From Promethearchaeota archaeon (lineage in GTDB: Archaea > Asgardarchaeota > Lokiarchaeia > Sigynarchaeales > MK-D1): a stretch of DNA of 10,620 nucleotides. A program made the position numbers and the translations under genes. Numbering within the stretch: the stretch's first letter is position 1; the number at the start of each line of letters is the position of its first letter. The stretch is taken from NCBI GenBank assembly GCA_016839385.1, contig JAEOUK010000659.1, positions 1-10,620 of the forward strand, in the 5' to 3' direction. Positions 1 to 5,576 of the stretch are shown piece by piece. The notes under the pieces were generated by a model. The model worked only from the letters and a program-made list of their open reading frames with translations. It ran no database searches and had not been told where the DNA came from.

Positions 1-1341
1 ACAATAAATGTCTGTTGCTTTCATTGGACTTTGACATCTCGGGCATTCATAAGTTGATGGAGCTTGCTGTTGAACTACGACAGTTTGAGATTGAGTCTGT
101 GCTCTTGGAGTGTCACTTGCGGTGGTTTTAAACTCTTTTTGTTTTCTACGATTAATAACTCCCATAATAATGAGAACTCCAGCCACAATACCAAAGAAGA
201 TTAGCCAACCACGAACATTTGCCCATGCAGCAAGATTACCTTCTTTACCTAACTCGTATGTCACATCAAATGTAATATCCATTTGGTGTTCAGGGGAGTA
301 CATCGGATCGAAATACACAAAGAAATACCATCTCCCATCACTAGGAGTATTGAAAGTGCCTGTGGCTGAATCTACATTTATACCATAAGCGTCTGCTGAT
401 GAAAGATCTGGAGCATCATTATCAAAGAAATCTACATCGAAAGTTACGCCAATTGATGAAACCCCATCGTTATACCAAACAACATAGTAATCTTGTGCAC
501 CTGTTGAAGTAGTGATGTTGAATCCACCACTCCCTGTAGTACTATCCAAATGTCTGTAAAATACTGGAGAACCCCAATTATTCCAAATCTCCATGTCTTG
601 CGCATCTGCAATGAAGAATTCTATAGCACTTGTAGCAGTATAATTATACTTAATCCAAGATCCGGGTCGCAAGTACAGTTGGATATATTCATACCCATCA
701 TTACCTTCAACTGATACAGAGTCGGAGAAACCTCCATATCTGTCTATATACCCTAAATTTTCAAAGGGAACATCAGATATTGCCCATGAAATAGGTCCTG
801 GGAACGCAGAAAAAGCATAATCAATATCCTTTCCAGCTCCTATATCCTCATATTCATACCAGTATTCATTAAAATAAAGCGTCTCAGTTGATCGGTAATT
901 CACAGATCCATCCCTGCTAATCCCTCCTCCCCATGGAATATACATTGCTACTCCAAAGAGAGGTAATAGGATTAAGGGTAGGACTATCAGTAATATCAAT
1001 CCTCCCCCGATATATACTGGAGAGTAGTACCACGGTCTATAGTAATATCCCCAAAATCGAGGATAATGCCACCATCTCCAATACCATGGACGATAGTAAT
1101 GACCGTAATGTCCCCAATAGTGGGAATGTGGTCGATAATATGTATGTCGATAAGGTCCTGTTGAAGGACGAGACACTGTTCTAGTAGCTCCAGTTCTCCC
1201 AAAAGGACGTCCACTTGAACGAACCGATCCTACTCGAAAGCTTCCCGCTGAACCGCGAAAGCTACTGCCGCTGAATCCTCCTCCAGAGAATCCACCAGAA
1301 AATCCACCACCACGGAATCCTCCTCCGCCACCTCGGGGCAT
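1..1341 (-). CDS. Membrane protein with Gly/aromatic-rich N-terminus and C-terminal zinc ribbon (partial, 3' end off the left edge)
   Basis: I read this frame by hand: it is open for 447 codons from the ATG at 1341 to the window edge without a stop. Residues 1-50 are a low-complexity Gly/Phe/Ser/Arg region with repeated GGGF and SGGF units. Residues 61-110 are extremely rich in Tyr, Trp, His and Arg. A first membrane segment lies at about 112-135 and a second at about 379-396. Between them is a roughly 240-residue region rich in beta-type alternation, likely extracytoplasmic. After the second segment comes a Gln/Thr/Ser linker and CPRC (433-436) with a further Cys at 447, the start of a zinc ribbon cut by the edge. 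The positive charge before the first segment and after the second fits both termini in the cytoplasm. The start follows the CBS gene's TAA by one base, so translation is probably coupled; a GGAG lies 13 nt upstream. I do not recognise the family. The frame and start are firm; the topology is inferred. Confidence 0.85.
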   Translation of the reverse strand, partial: MPRGGGGGFRGGGFSGGFSGGGFSGSSFRGSAGSFRVGSVRSSGRPFGRTGATRTVSRPSTGPYRHTYYRPHSHYWGHYGHYYRPWYWRWWHYPRFWGYYYRPWYYSPVYIGGGLILLIVLPLILLPLFGVAMYIPWGGGISRDGSVNYRSTETLYFNEYWYEYEDIGAGKDIDYAFSAFPGPISWAISDVPFENLGYIDRYGGFSDSVSVEGNDGYEYIQLYLRPGSWIKYNYTATSAIEFFIADAQDMEIWNNWGSPVFYRHLDSTTGSGGFNITTSTGAQDYYVVWYNDGVSSIGVTFDVDFFDNDAPDLSSADAYGINVDSATGTFNTPSDGRWYFFVYFDPMYSPEHQMDITFDVTYELGKEGNLAAWANVRGWLIFFGIVAGVLIIMGVINRRKQKEFKTTASDTPRAQTQSQTVVVQQQAPSTYECPRCQSPMKATDIYC

Positions 1342-1342
1342 C

Positions 1343-2323
1343 TTAGTGTACCATCTCCAAATCCTGTTCTTTAAATACCCAATCCCGTGCTAAAGCAGCA
1401 AGAATGAGTAGAATAGAGAGAATTGAGAAAATCAATCCACTCACATGTACGGATGCTGTAAAGGTTGTAGATGAAACAGCCAAACCGATGCTGTAAAAGA
1501 TCCATTGTAAGATAATCAATCCCACAGTAACTAGAGGAATTACATATCTAAACACTCCATGAATCTTTACACGTCTTATGTCTGAGTAGGCAGAATACAC
1601 GATGGAAAACATTCCCAATGTTCCTACTATTAACAAGATATAGCTGAAAATAATTACAAGCCACCAAATTCCATTTGTTCGTGCTAATGTGGATAGATAG
1701 AAAAAATTAGTTTCTCCACGAATATTGAACAGAGAGAATAAGTATTCACCAGGAGGAGTGATTTTTTGTACGACTGATTCCACAAAAGTGCTGTCACCCC
1801 AGAAGTATCCTGTGATTCCAGCTATGGGTAGCATAATTCCGAGAATAAATGCTAATACTGCACATATACTAGCAAACCAGAATTCCGCATTTTTGGGATT
1901 TTTTACTGGAATAACTCCTACTTCATCAGGTCTTTCATCTGGAATATAAGCCCAGCAGTCCTGGATTGTACATACACCTAAAAGTTTACCATCTTCAACA
2001 ACTGGTACAACAGGAACATGTAAATCTCGCATACGCTCAAATGCTTCAACTACTGTAGTTTCTCTTGTAACTGGAGTAATTGTATAGCAATGATCTAATA
2101 CTGATTCCTTTTTTGCATTTTTACCTTCTGCAATGACTTCTCGAACAATATCGAAATCTCCTACAACTCCCAATACATTATCCTTATCATCTAGAACTAC
2201 AAGATCTGGAACATTGAGTTCCTTCATTCTTTTAGCAGCATCTTCGACAGTTGCCTTGGAATCGATGATCCCATATTCATCATCAATCACAAGATCTGAT
2301 ACTTTATATTCAATTTTTGCCAT
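1343..2323 (-). CDS. CBS-domain membrane protein (two CBS motifs plus four transmembrane segments)
   Basis: The 326-residue protein starts with a tandem CBS pair at about 8-66 and 74-133, recognisable from the two VxDxDxxVLGVVxDFDIV-like and DGKLLGVCTIQDC-like ends and the alternating helix/strand pattern. Four hydrophobic segments follow, at about 148-173, 219-243, 257-284 and 293-313. CBS pairs usually bind adenine nucleotides and regulate an attached domain, so this is plausibly a membrane protein gated or tuned by cell energy state; that role is inference. An in-frame TTG at 2344 would add seven residues (RKVLFI). I prefer the ATG at 2323 because AAGGTG sits nine bases upstream of it, and the SD would otherwise fall inside the coding sequence. 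The downstream membrane protein begins one base after this stop, indicating an operon and possibly one complex. The membrane half resembles no transporter I can name. Confidence 0.88.
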   Translation of the reverse strand: MAKIEYKVSDLVIDDEYGIIDSKATVEDAAKRMKELNVPDLVVLDDKDNVLGVVGDFDIVREVIAEGKNAKKESVLDHCYTITPVTRETTVVEAFERMRDLHVPVVPVVEDGKLLGVCTIQDCWAYIPDERPDEVGVIPVKNPKNAEFWFASICAVLAFILGIMLPIAGITGYFWGDSTFVESVVQKITPPGEYLFSLFNIRGETNFFYLSTLARTNGIWWLVIIFSYILLIVGTLGMFSIVYSAYSDIRRVKIHGVFRYVIPLVTVGLIILQWIFYSIGLAVSSTTFTASVHVSGLIFSILSILLILAALARDWVFKEQDLEMVH

Positions 2324-2332
2324 AATAAAAAG

Positions 2333-2338
2333 CACCTT
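2333..2338 (-). promoter_or_regulatory. Shine-Dalgarno site of the CBS gene
   Basis: AAGGTG on the minus strand lies nine bases before the ATG at 2323. It decides this start over the upstream in-frame TTG at 2344. Confidence 0.6.
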
Positions 2339-2344
2339 ACGCAA

Positions 2345-2542
2345 CGCATAAGATTATCATTAACTAGATGAAAGGTCTATTAATGTATTTGCATAATGTT
2401 TTGATGTTTTTCTTGATGTTGTTGTAGTTGAATTGTTTAACCATTTAGCTTTTTCAATGTGATATTACTTTGGTTTCTTTCGCCAGATCGTTCTCCGAAA
2501 TAACCATCTGCATTAGCCAATCTGCTAGTTGGCTCAAATTTC
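2345..2542. other. Noncoding stretch between the CBS operon and a small plus-strand gene
   Basis: No convincing reading frame is seen here on either strand. It should hold the promoter of the leftward CBS operon, but I find no good TATA box for it. A direct repeat TTGATGTT occurs at 2401-2408 and 2413-2420, 12 bp apart, which could be a regulator site. The right end holds an inverted repeat next to the plus-strand TATA box, listed separately. Confidence 0.5.
2515..2534. repeat. Short inverted repeat beside the TATA box of the 22-aa gene
   Basis: AGCCAA at 2515-2520 and TTGGCT at 2529-2534 are exact inverted copies separated by eight bases. The dyad ends nine bases before the TATA box, a position typical of an archaeal activator site. 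Six-base arms can arise by chance. Confidence 0.35.
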
Positions 2543-2552
2543 TTTAAATATA
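2543..2552 (+). promoter_or_regulatory. TATA box for the 22-aa gene
   Basis: TTTAAATATA matches the archaeal TATA consensus. Transcription would start near 2573-2576, giving a leader of about 35 nt that carries the strong SD at 2596-2601. Confidence 0.65.
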
Positions 2553-2595
2553 AAACTTGGTTACATATTATTATAACACTACAACTAACCAACAC

Positions 2596-2601
2596 GGAGG
2601 T
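2596..2601 (+). promoter_or_regulatory. Strong Shine-Dalgarno site of the 22-aa gene
   Basis: GGAGGT is a full anti-SD complement and is seven bases from the ATG at 2609. It is the best ribosome binding site I see in the window and is the main reason to accept such a short gene. Confidence 0.7.
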
Positions 2602-2608
2602 AAAAAAC

Positions 2609-2677
2609 ATGAATGCATATATGATGGAAAAAATCCAAGAATATGAAAAGAAAATTAAGAACTATCGAAAATACTAA
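2609..2677 (+). CDS. 22-aa basic peptide (small ORF)
   Basis: The peptide reads MNAYMMEKIQ then EYEKKIKNYRKY and ends at a TAA at 2675-2677. It has seven Lys/Arg and four Tyr, no hydrophobic segment, and is likely to form an amphipathic basic helix. Function is unknown. Support comes entirely from its signals: a consensus TATA box about 60 bases upstream, a perfect GGAGGT seven bases before the ATG, and a T6 run five bases after the stop. These together define a tiny free-standing transcript of roughly 110 nt. It is too short for standard gene finders. Alternatives are a leader peptide for the downstream 79-aa gene, or a small RNA whose GGAGGT has another role. The downstream gene has its own TATA box, which weakens the leader idea. 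Confidence 0.55.
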   Translation: MNAYMMEKIQEYEKKIKNYRKY

Positions 2678-2681
2678 ATCA

Positions 2682-2687
2682 TTTTTT
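2682..2687 (+). terminator. Oligo-T terminator after the 22-aa gene
   Basis: Six consecutive T on the coding strand lie five bases past the stop. Archaeal RNA polymerase often terminates at such runs without a hairpin. Confidence 0.4.
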
Positions 2688-2706
2688 CAAATAAAACAAT
2701 ATCAAA

Positions 2707-2714
2707 TTTATATA
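2707..2714 (+). promoter_or_regulatory. TATA box for the 79-aa membrane protein
   Basis: TTTATATA is centred about 20 bases before the ATG at 2731 and 29 before the ATG at 2740. Transcription should begin at or between these codons, so the message is leaderless or nearly so. Confidence 0.6.
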
Positions 2715-2730
2715 CATAACTGTCATATTA

Positions 2731-2970
2731 ATGACTAAGATGGAAATTTTTACTCATAGCCTTTTCTCTACTAATAAACCATTTATCCATGTGGGGTATC
2801 TTTCCGCAAGTGTAGGTTATCCTGATGATATATTATTCCTTATTCTGAGGTTTGCTCTAATTATTATTCCAATTGGAGTGTTGATCATGTTTTTAATATT
2901 AATGGCGGATCGAGGGTTTAATAACAGATATTTTAGAAAGTTAGTGAAAAATCCAAAACCCAATGGTTAA
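2731..2970 (+). CDS. Small single-pass membrane protein (79 aa)
   Basis: An N-terminal soluble part of about 33 residues is followed by one strongly hydrophobic segment at about 34-58 and a basic tail (residues 64-77, with RYFRKLVKNPK). The positive tail suggests a cytoplasmic C-terminus and an outside N-terminus. No family is recognised. A consensus TATA box lies just upstream and a T8 run just downstream, so it is probably a single-gene transcript. No SD is present, consistent with leaderless translation. The start is uncertain: given the TATA spacing, the true start may be the second Met (2740), shortening the protein by three residues. The gene converges with tfe. Confidence 0.7.
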   Translation: MTKMEIFTHSLFSTNKPFIHVGYLSASVGYPDDILFLILRFALIIIPIGVLIMFLILMADRGFNNRYFRKLVKNPKPNG

Positions 2971-2981
2971 TTATCATTTCC

Positions 2982-2989
2982 TTTTTTTT
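2982..2989 (+). terminator. Oligo-T terminator after the 79-aa gene
   Basis: Eight consecutive T begin 12 bases after the TAA stop. Confidence 0.5.
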
Positions 2990-3056
2990 ATGATTAGTAA
3001 TCCTGATTAAAAACCTAGATTTTCCTCTATATCAAGTCAACTAAACTGAAAAGATA

Positions 3057-3070
3057 TTTTTTAATAAAAA
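3057..3070. terminator. Possible bidirectional T-run terminator
   Basis: TTTTTT at 3057-3062 and AAAAA at 3066-3070 give a T-run on each strand between the converging 79-aa gene and tfe. The minus-strand run lies about 20 bases past the tfe stop. Confidence 0.4.
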
Positions 3071-3090
3071 TTAGTATATGAATGGAAATT

Positions 3091-3675
3091 TCAAATGCAA
3101 TTTTTAATGTTTTCTCTGAGAAACGCAATTTGTTCCATTAAGAATTCTTTAACGGGCATGTTTTCGAAATGATCGAGATTGGATTCGCAATGAGGACAAC
3201 GAAAATCAATTTCCATAGCTTCTTCAAATGGGGCAAGATATCTGCAATCATCATTAACACAGCGGTGGAAGACATTATTTTCTTCATATTCCATGCGTAG
3301 GGAGAGTTTCTCCAACACTTGTTCACGTTTTAGGCGAATAAATGAATGTAGATTATCGAAATTGTCTTTCCAATAATAAATCCACCAATTTTTTTTCTTT
3401 TCCTTCTCCTTGCGGAAATCAGACAACTTATTTTCATATAAGATGTAAAGGATTTTTCGGACAACATTTTTGTTGATATCACAGATTTCACTTAATTCTT
3501 CATCCGTAATCTCAGGAGTATTTATATTATACAATTCTTCCGCAACCTTCACACAATTCTCTCCCCCAATTTCAGTAAGAATGTTGACAAGTGTGCAATC
3601 GAGTTGCTTTCTGGGATGAAATGAGCTCAAATCGCGAGTATCCTCGGTTTGGTGATTTATGCCTTCCTCATGCAT
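3091..3675 (-). CDS. tfe: Transcription factor E, alpha subunit (TFE)
   Basis: TFE helps TBP and TFB open promoter DNA and stabilises the initiation complex on the polymerase clamp. The 194-residue protein has the family's order: an extended winged helix at about 24-110, with the wing region rich in Trp/Tyr (WWIYYW at 97-102), a charged helix at about 112-130, and a zinc ribbon with C139, C144, C160 and C163. The ribbon contains the typical FEEAMEIDFRCPHC pattern at 150-163. A short N-terminal tail of about 20 residues precedes the winged helix; no internal Met offers a better start. The ATG lies 27 bases downstream of a TATA-like box, so the mRNA is probably leaderless and tfe has its own promoter despite following the RPA-like gene on the same strand. 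It sits on the same strand as rpoH-rpoB, a few kilobases downstream. Confidence 0.93.
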   Translation of the reverse strand: MHEEGINHQTEDTRDLSSFHPRKQLDCTLVNILTEIGGENCVKVAEELYNINTPEITDEELSEICDINKNVVRKILYILYENKLSDFRKEKEKKKNWWIYYWKDNFDNLHSFIRLKREQVLEKLSLRMEYEENNVFHRCVNDDCRYLAPFEEAMEIDFRCPHCESNLDHFENMPVKEFLMEQIAFLRENIKNCI

Positions 3676-3690
3676 TGGATCTTTAAATGA

Positions 3691-3727
3691 ACCATTTCTT
3701 TTAAGAATGAGTTTTTACAGAAATGGT
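3691..3727. repeat. Inverted repeat bracketing the tfe TATA box
   Basis: ACCATTTCT at 3691-3699 and AGAAATGGT at 3719-3727 are perfect 9-bp inverted copies, 28 bp centre to centre. The tfe TATA box overlaps the inner edge of the 3691-3699 arm. This could be a pair of half-sites for a regulator controlling TBP access; chance in AT-rich DNA is not excluded. Confidence 0.4.
3698..3707 (-). promoter_or_regulatory. TATA-like box of tfe
   Basis: TTCTTAAAAG on the minus strand is centred 27 bases before the tfe ATG, the spacing expected if transcription starts at the A of the start codon. Confidence 0.5.
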
Positions 3728-3729
3728 GT

Positions 3730-3742
3730 AAAAAAGTAAAAA
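3730..3742 (-). terminator. T-run terminator of the RPA-like gene
   Basis: On the minus strand a T5 run and then a T6 run lie 17-29 bases after the stop of the RPA-like gene and upstream of the tfe promoter. Confidence 0.5.
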
Positions 3743-3758
3743 GTGGAAATTGAAGTTC

Positions 3759-4682
3759 TTATATCTTAAATTGGATCACATTCTCAAAGGAATTCGAATC
3801 TACACTTAAAATTCTCTCCAAACTTCCTTCTCTAATTGTACGATATCGGAATAATTTGGAATTTTTCATAAGTTCACGTGGTGGGAAAATTAAATTGGTA
3901 ATATGGTAGCTATTCACCAGTTCAATCAATTTAGCTTTTGAGGGGATTTCATCAATGAAATCTGGAGTTATCTCACTAAGTAATTCCTGTCTAGATGCAT
4001 TTGTGTTAGCTAACACCACTGAGCAAAACTTAATTTTACCAGCAATTTTTTGTGAATCTGATTCGGGTGCCCCTTTTTGCTTTGTCGTTGGTCGAGGAGG
4101 AGTGGTTTTTGTTTTCACACTATATTCCATAGTCGGCTTTTTGGTTGTTGCTCCACAAGATTCACAAGTATACATTTTAGTCTGTCGATTTAACTTCATA
4201 CTAGATGAACATTCTGAACACGCATATATTGTAAAAGTGAATAGCAAATAACACGTGGGGTGCAAATCCTCAATCAATTTAATCATTTTATTTCGAGTCA
4301 TCATCACAGGAGTTTTTGCATTAATATTGCACACATAATTTTGAACTCGTTTTGTTTCTTTATCTTTCTTAGCTTGAGCATCCAAATCCAAGCCTAATTC
4401 TTTTAATGTACCCGTAAAATCCTTTCCGCTAATTATTTTTCCAGATACTGCGAACTCTCCTGAAAAATCTTCTGGAAGGGATTTTACCGCTAATAAAGTT
4501 AAAACATCTTCGTATTCGAATGAAGATCCGACATTTATTTTACTCTTACTGAATTTAATGCGGATCATCGGTCCATCAAAGATCCCTTTGGAGTATCGTA
4601 TAAATCTACGGTGGATATGGGGAAAATTCTCTATGGGACTTTCATTTTTTGGATTATCAATCAGGTCTTTTAAGAAATGCAT
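3759..4682 (-). CDS. Zinc-ribbon protein resembling the C-terminal OB module of replication protein A
   Basis: The 307-residue protein has an N-terminal mixed domain (about 25-145), a four-Cys zinc ribbon (C155, C158, C173, C176, spacing C-x2-C-x14-C-x2-C), a Pro/Thr/Lys linker (about 192-210) and a C-terminal domain (about 214-307). The ribbon is set between strand-like stretches: FTIYACSEC leads in, and MEYSVKTK leads out. That is how the zinc ribbon is inserted in the DBD-C OB fold of eukaryotic RPA70 and archaeal RPA, which bind single-stranded DNA. The match is by pattern only. The second half lacks an obvious conserved RPA signature, and another OB-fold or zinc-ribbon protein is possible. 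The start is the first ATG; no SD is clear. It precedes tfe on the same strand but is separated from it by a T-run and the tfe promoter. Confidence 0.5.
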   Translation of the reverse strand: MHFLKDLIDNPKNESPIENFPHIHRRFIRYSKGIFDGPMIRIKFSKSKINVGSSFEYEDVLTLLAVKSLPEDFSGEFAVSGKIISGKDFTGTLKELGLDLDAQAKKDKETKRVQNYVCNINAKTPVMMTRNKMIKLIEDLHPTCYLLFTFTIYACSECSSSMKLNRQTKMYTCESCGATTKKPTMEYSVKTKTTPPRPTTKQKGAPESDSQKIAGKIKFCSVVLANTNASRQELLSEITPDFIDEIPSKAKLIELVNSYHITNLIFPPRELMKNSKLFRYRTIREGSLERILSVDSNSFENVIQFKI

Positions 4683-4717
4683 TTTTTTGTCTAACCATTC
4701 TCAATTGTACGTAGCTT

Positions 4718-4736
4718 ATCGAATTTACAGTTCGAT
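4718..4736. repeat. Inverted repeat upstream of the RPA-like gene
   Basis: ATCGAA at 4718-4723 and TTCGAT at 4731-4736 are exact inverted copies with a seven-base spacer. They lie between the candidate TATA box and the expected transcription start of the leftward gene, a place where a bound protein would block initiation. Confidence 0.35.
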
Positions 4737-4747
4737 TAATAATTTAT
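4736..4747 (-). promoter_or_regulatory. Candidate TATA box of the RPA-like gene
   Basis: ATAAATTATTAA on the minus strand would place transcription near 4717 and leave a leader of about 35 nt. The sequence is AT-rich generally, so this is a weak call. Confidence 0.3.
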
Positions 4748-4800
4748 GATTGTTAAAAATTCCCTTAATGCTTAATCCTTAGTCAAAAAGACAAGTATCA

Positions 4801-4827
4801 AAAAAGTTAAAAGTTAAGTTTAAAGTT
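4801..4827 (+). promoter_or_regulatory. Promoter of the 59-aa gene, made of repeated AAAGTT units
   Basis: The stretch repeats AAAAGTT, AAAAGTT, AAGTT and AAAGTT in succession. TTAAAA at 4807-4812 is centred 25 bases before the ATG at 4835, consistent with a TATA box and a leaderless message. AAGTTTAAAGTT at 4816-4827 has an exact inverted copy at 5040-5051, just upstream of the next gene. Confidence 0.45.
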
Positions 4828-4834
4828 CTTAGTT

Positions 4835-5014
4835 ATGATTTTAGTATTTGCGTGGTTATTGATCGTTTTTGGTGTACTAGCAGCAGTTGCGTTAGTAATA
4901 TACACTGAATTTGGTCGGGATGTATCTATTCCTTTTTCTGTGATAATGATTATCGTCGCGTCCTTATGTATTGGTTTTAGCATCCATCTATTCTTAATAG
5001 GATCTACTCTATAG
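4835..5014 (+). CDS. Small membrane protein with two transmembrane segments (59 aa)
   Basis: This was read by hand from an ATG at 4835 to a TAG at 5012-5014. Hydrophobic segments span about 2-23 and 32-56, joined by a short polar turn (YTEFGRDVSIPF). The short loop predicts a helical hairpin with both termini on the same side. No family is recognised. There is no SD, and the predicted TATA box lies about 25 bases upstream, so translation is probably leaderless. It is followed 95 bases later on the same strand by a 153-aa four-segment membrane protein with its own promoter signals; no T-run separates them, so read-through into that gene is possible. The two may act together, which is only inference from position. 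Confidence 0.6.
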   Translation: MILVFAWLLIVFGVLAAVALVIYTEFGRDVSIPFSVIMIIVASLCIGFSIHLFLIGSTL

Positions 5015-5049
5015 ACGTTTCCCTAATTTATTAGCTTAAAACTTTAAAC

Positions 5050-5057
5050 TTTATATT
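5050..5057 (+). promoter_or_regulatory. Candidate TATA box upstream of the 153-aa membrane gene
   Basis: TTTATATT would start transcription near 5080, giving a leader of about 30 nt. An alternative box, ATTTAATTA at 5071-5079, would give an almost leaderless message. I cannot choose between them. Confidence 0.4.
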
Positions 5058-5059
5058 CG

Positions 5060-5098
5060 TCTTGACTGATATTTAATTACAGAATTGATCTGTCAAGA
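5060..5098. repeat. Inverted repeat in the promoter or leader of the 153-aa membrane gene
   Basis: TCTTGACTGAT at 5060-5070 and ATCTGTCAAGA at 5088-5098 pair over 10 of 11 positions, 28 bp centre to centre with a 17-base spacer. The spacer contains the alternative TATA-like ATTTAATTA. It could be an operator pair, or an RNA hairpin if transcription starts at the upstream box. Confidence 0.45.
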
Positions 5099-5109
5099 GT
5101 TGATAAAAT

Positions 5110-5571
5110 ATGATTATGCAATTTGGTAGCACCCAAGAAATTCTGTTCTTTATTCTTTGGGTTGTTGTCGCAACTATGATTTTGGGATTATTTATCTGGC
5201 TTGCAACCCGGTGGATTTCCTCAAAAACGAAAGCAAAAGATAAAATCATTATGATTTTTGTGCTAGCTTTGGTTATGGTATTATTGATACCTCTGCTTGA
5301 AAGTGTATTGAGTTATGTATTCGGTATAATTGGTGATGTTGTAAATTGGCCTGCAAGACAGCTCGCTTTCTTAGGTGGAGCTGCAAATTTCCTAGGTGCA
5401 TTGGTTAGTATCATTATTTTTCTGGTGTTCATGTGTTTCGTGAAGCTCTTCTTAAATGAAACGTGGAGTAATTCGGTATGGATTGCGTTACTTTCACTGT
5501 TCTTGTTATACCTCTTATATACCCTAATTCCAGCATTATATACATCCCTAAGTGGTTATATACCATTTTAA
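5110..5571 (+). CDS. Membrane protein with four transmembrane segments (153 aa), unknown function
   Basis: Hydrophobic segments lie at about 11-33, 46-65, 91-114 and 121-141. A basic loop (SSKTKAKDK, 37-45) follows the first segment and suggests that this loop is cytoplasmic. A Gly/Ala-rich stretch (GGAANFLGA) opens the third segment. No catalytic or binding motif is apparent, and I recognise no family. The ATG at 5110 is chosen as the first in frame; a second Met two codons later is equally possible. No convincing SD is present. The gene ends five bases from the end of the converging trmJ, and its likely T8 terminator lies inside the trmJ coding sequence. Confidence 0.8.
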   Translation: MIMQFGSTQEILFFILWVVVATMILGLFIWLATRWISSKTKAKDKIIMIFVLALVMVLLIPLLESVLSYVFGIIGDVVNWPARQLAFLGGAANFLGALVSIIIFLVFMCFVKLFLNETWSNSVWIALLSLFLLYLLYTLIPALYTSLSGYIPF

Positions 5572-5576
5572 CCGAT

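Noticed and set aside
996..1214. 72-codon minus-strand open frame
   Set aside because: It overlaps the large partial membrane-protein gene in another frame on the same strand; the large frame is continuous to the edge and has domain structure.
2324..2344. TTG start adding seven residues to the CBS protein
   Set aside because: The AAGGTG ribosome site lies inside this segment at correct spacing for the ATG at 2323.
2345..2542. tRNA or box C/D RNA in the long noncoding stretch
   Set aside because: No cloverleaf pairing, no T-loop GTTCRA, and no paired C (RTGATGA) and D (CTGA) boxes at suitable spacing.
3955..4251. 98-codon plus-strand open frame
   Set aside because: It is antisense to the zinc-ribbon gene, with no start signals; the zinc-ribbon frame has clear Cys pairs.
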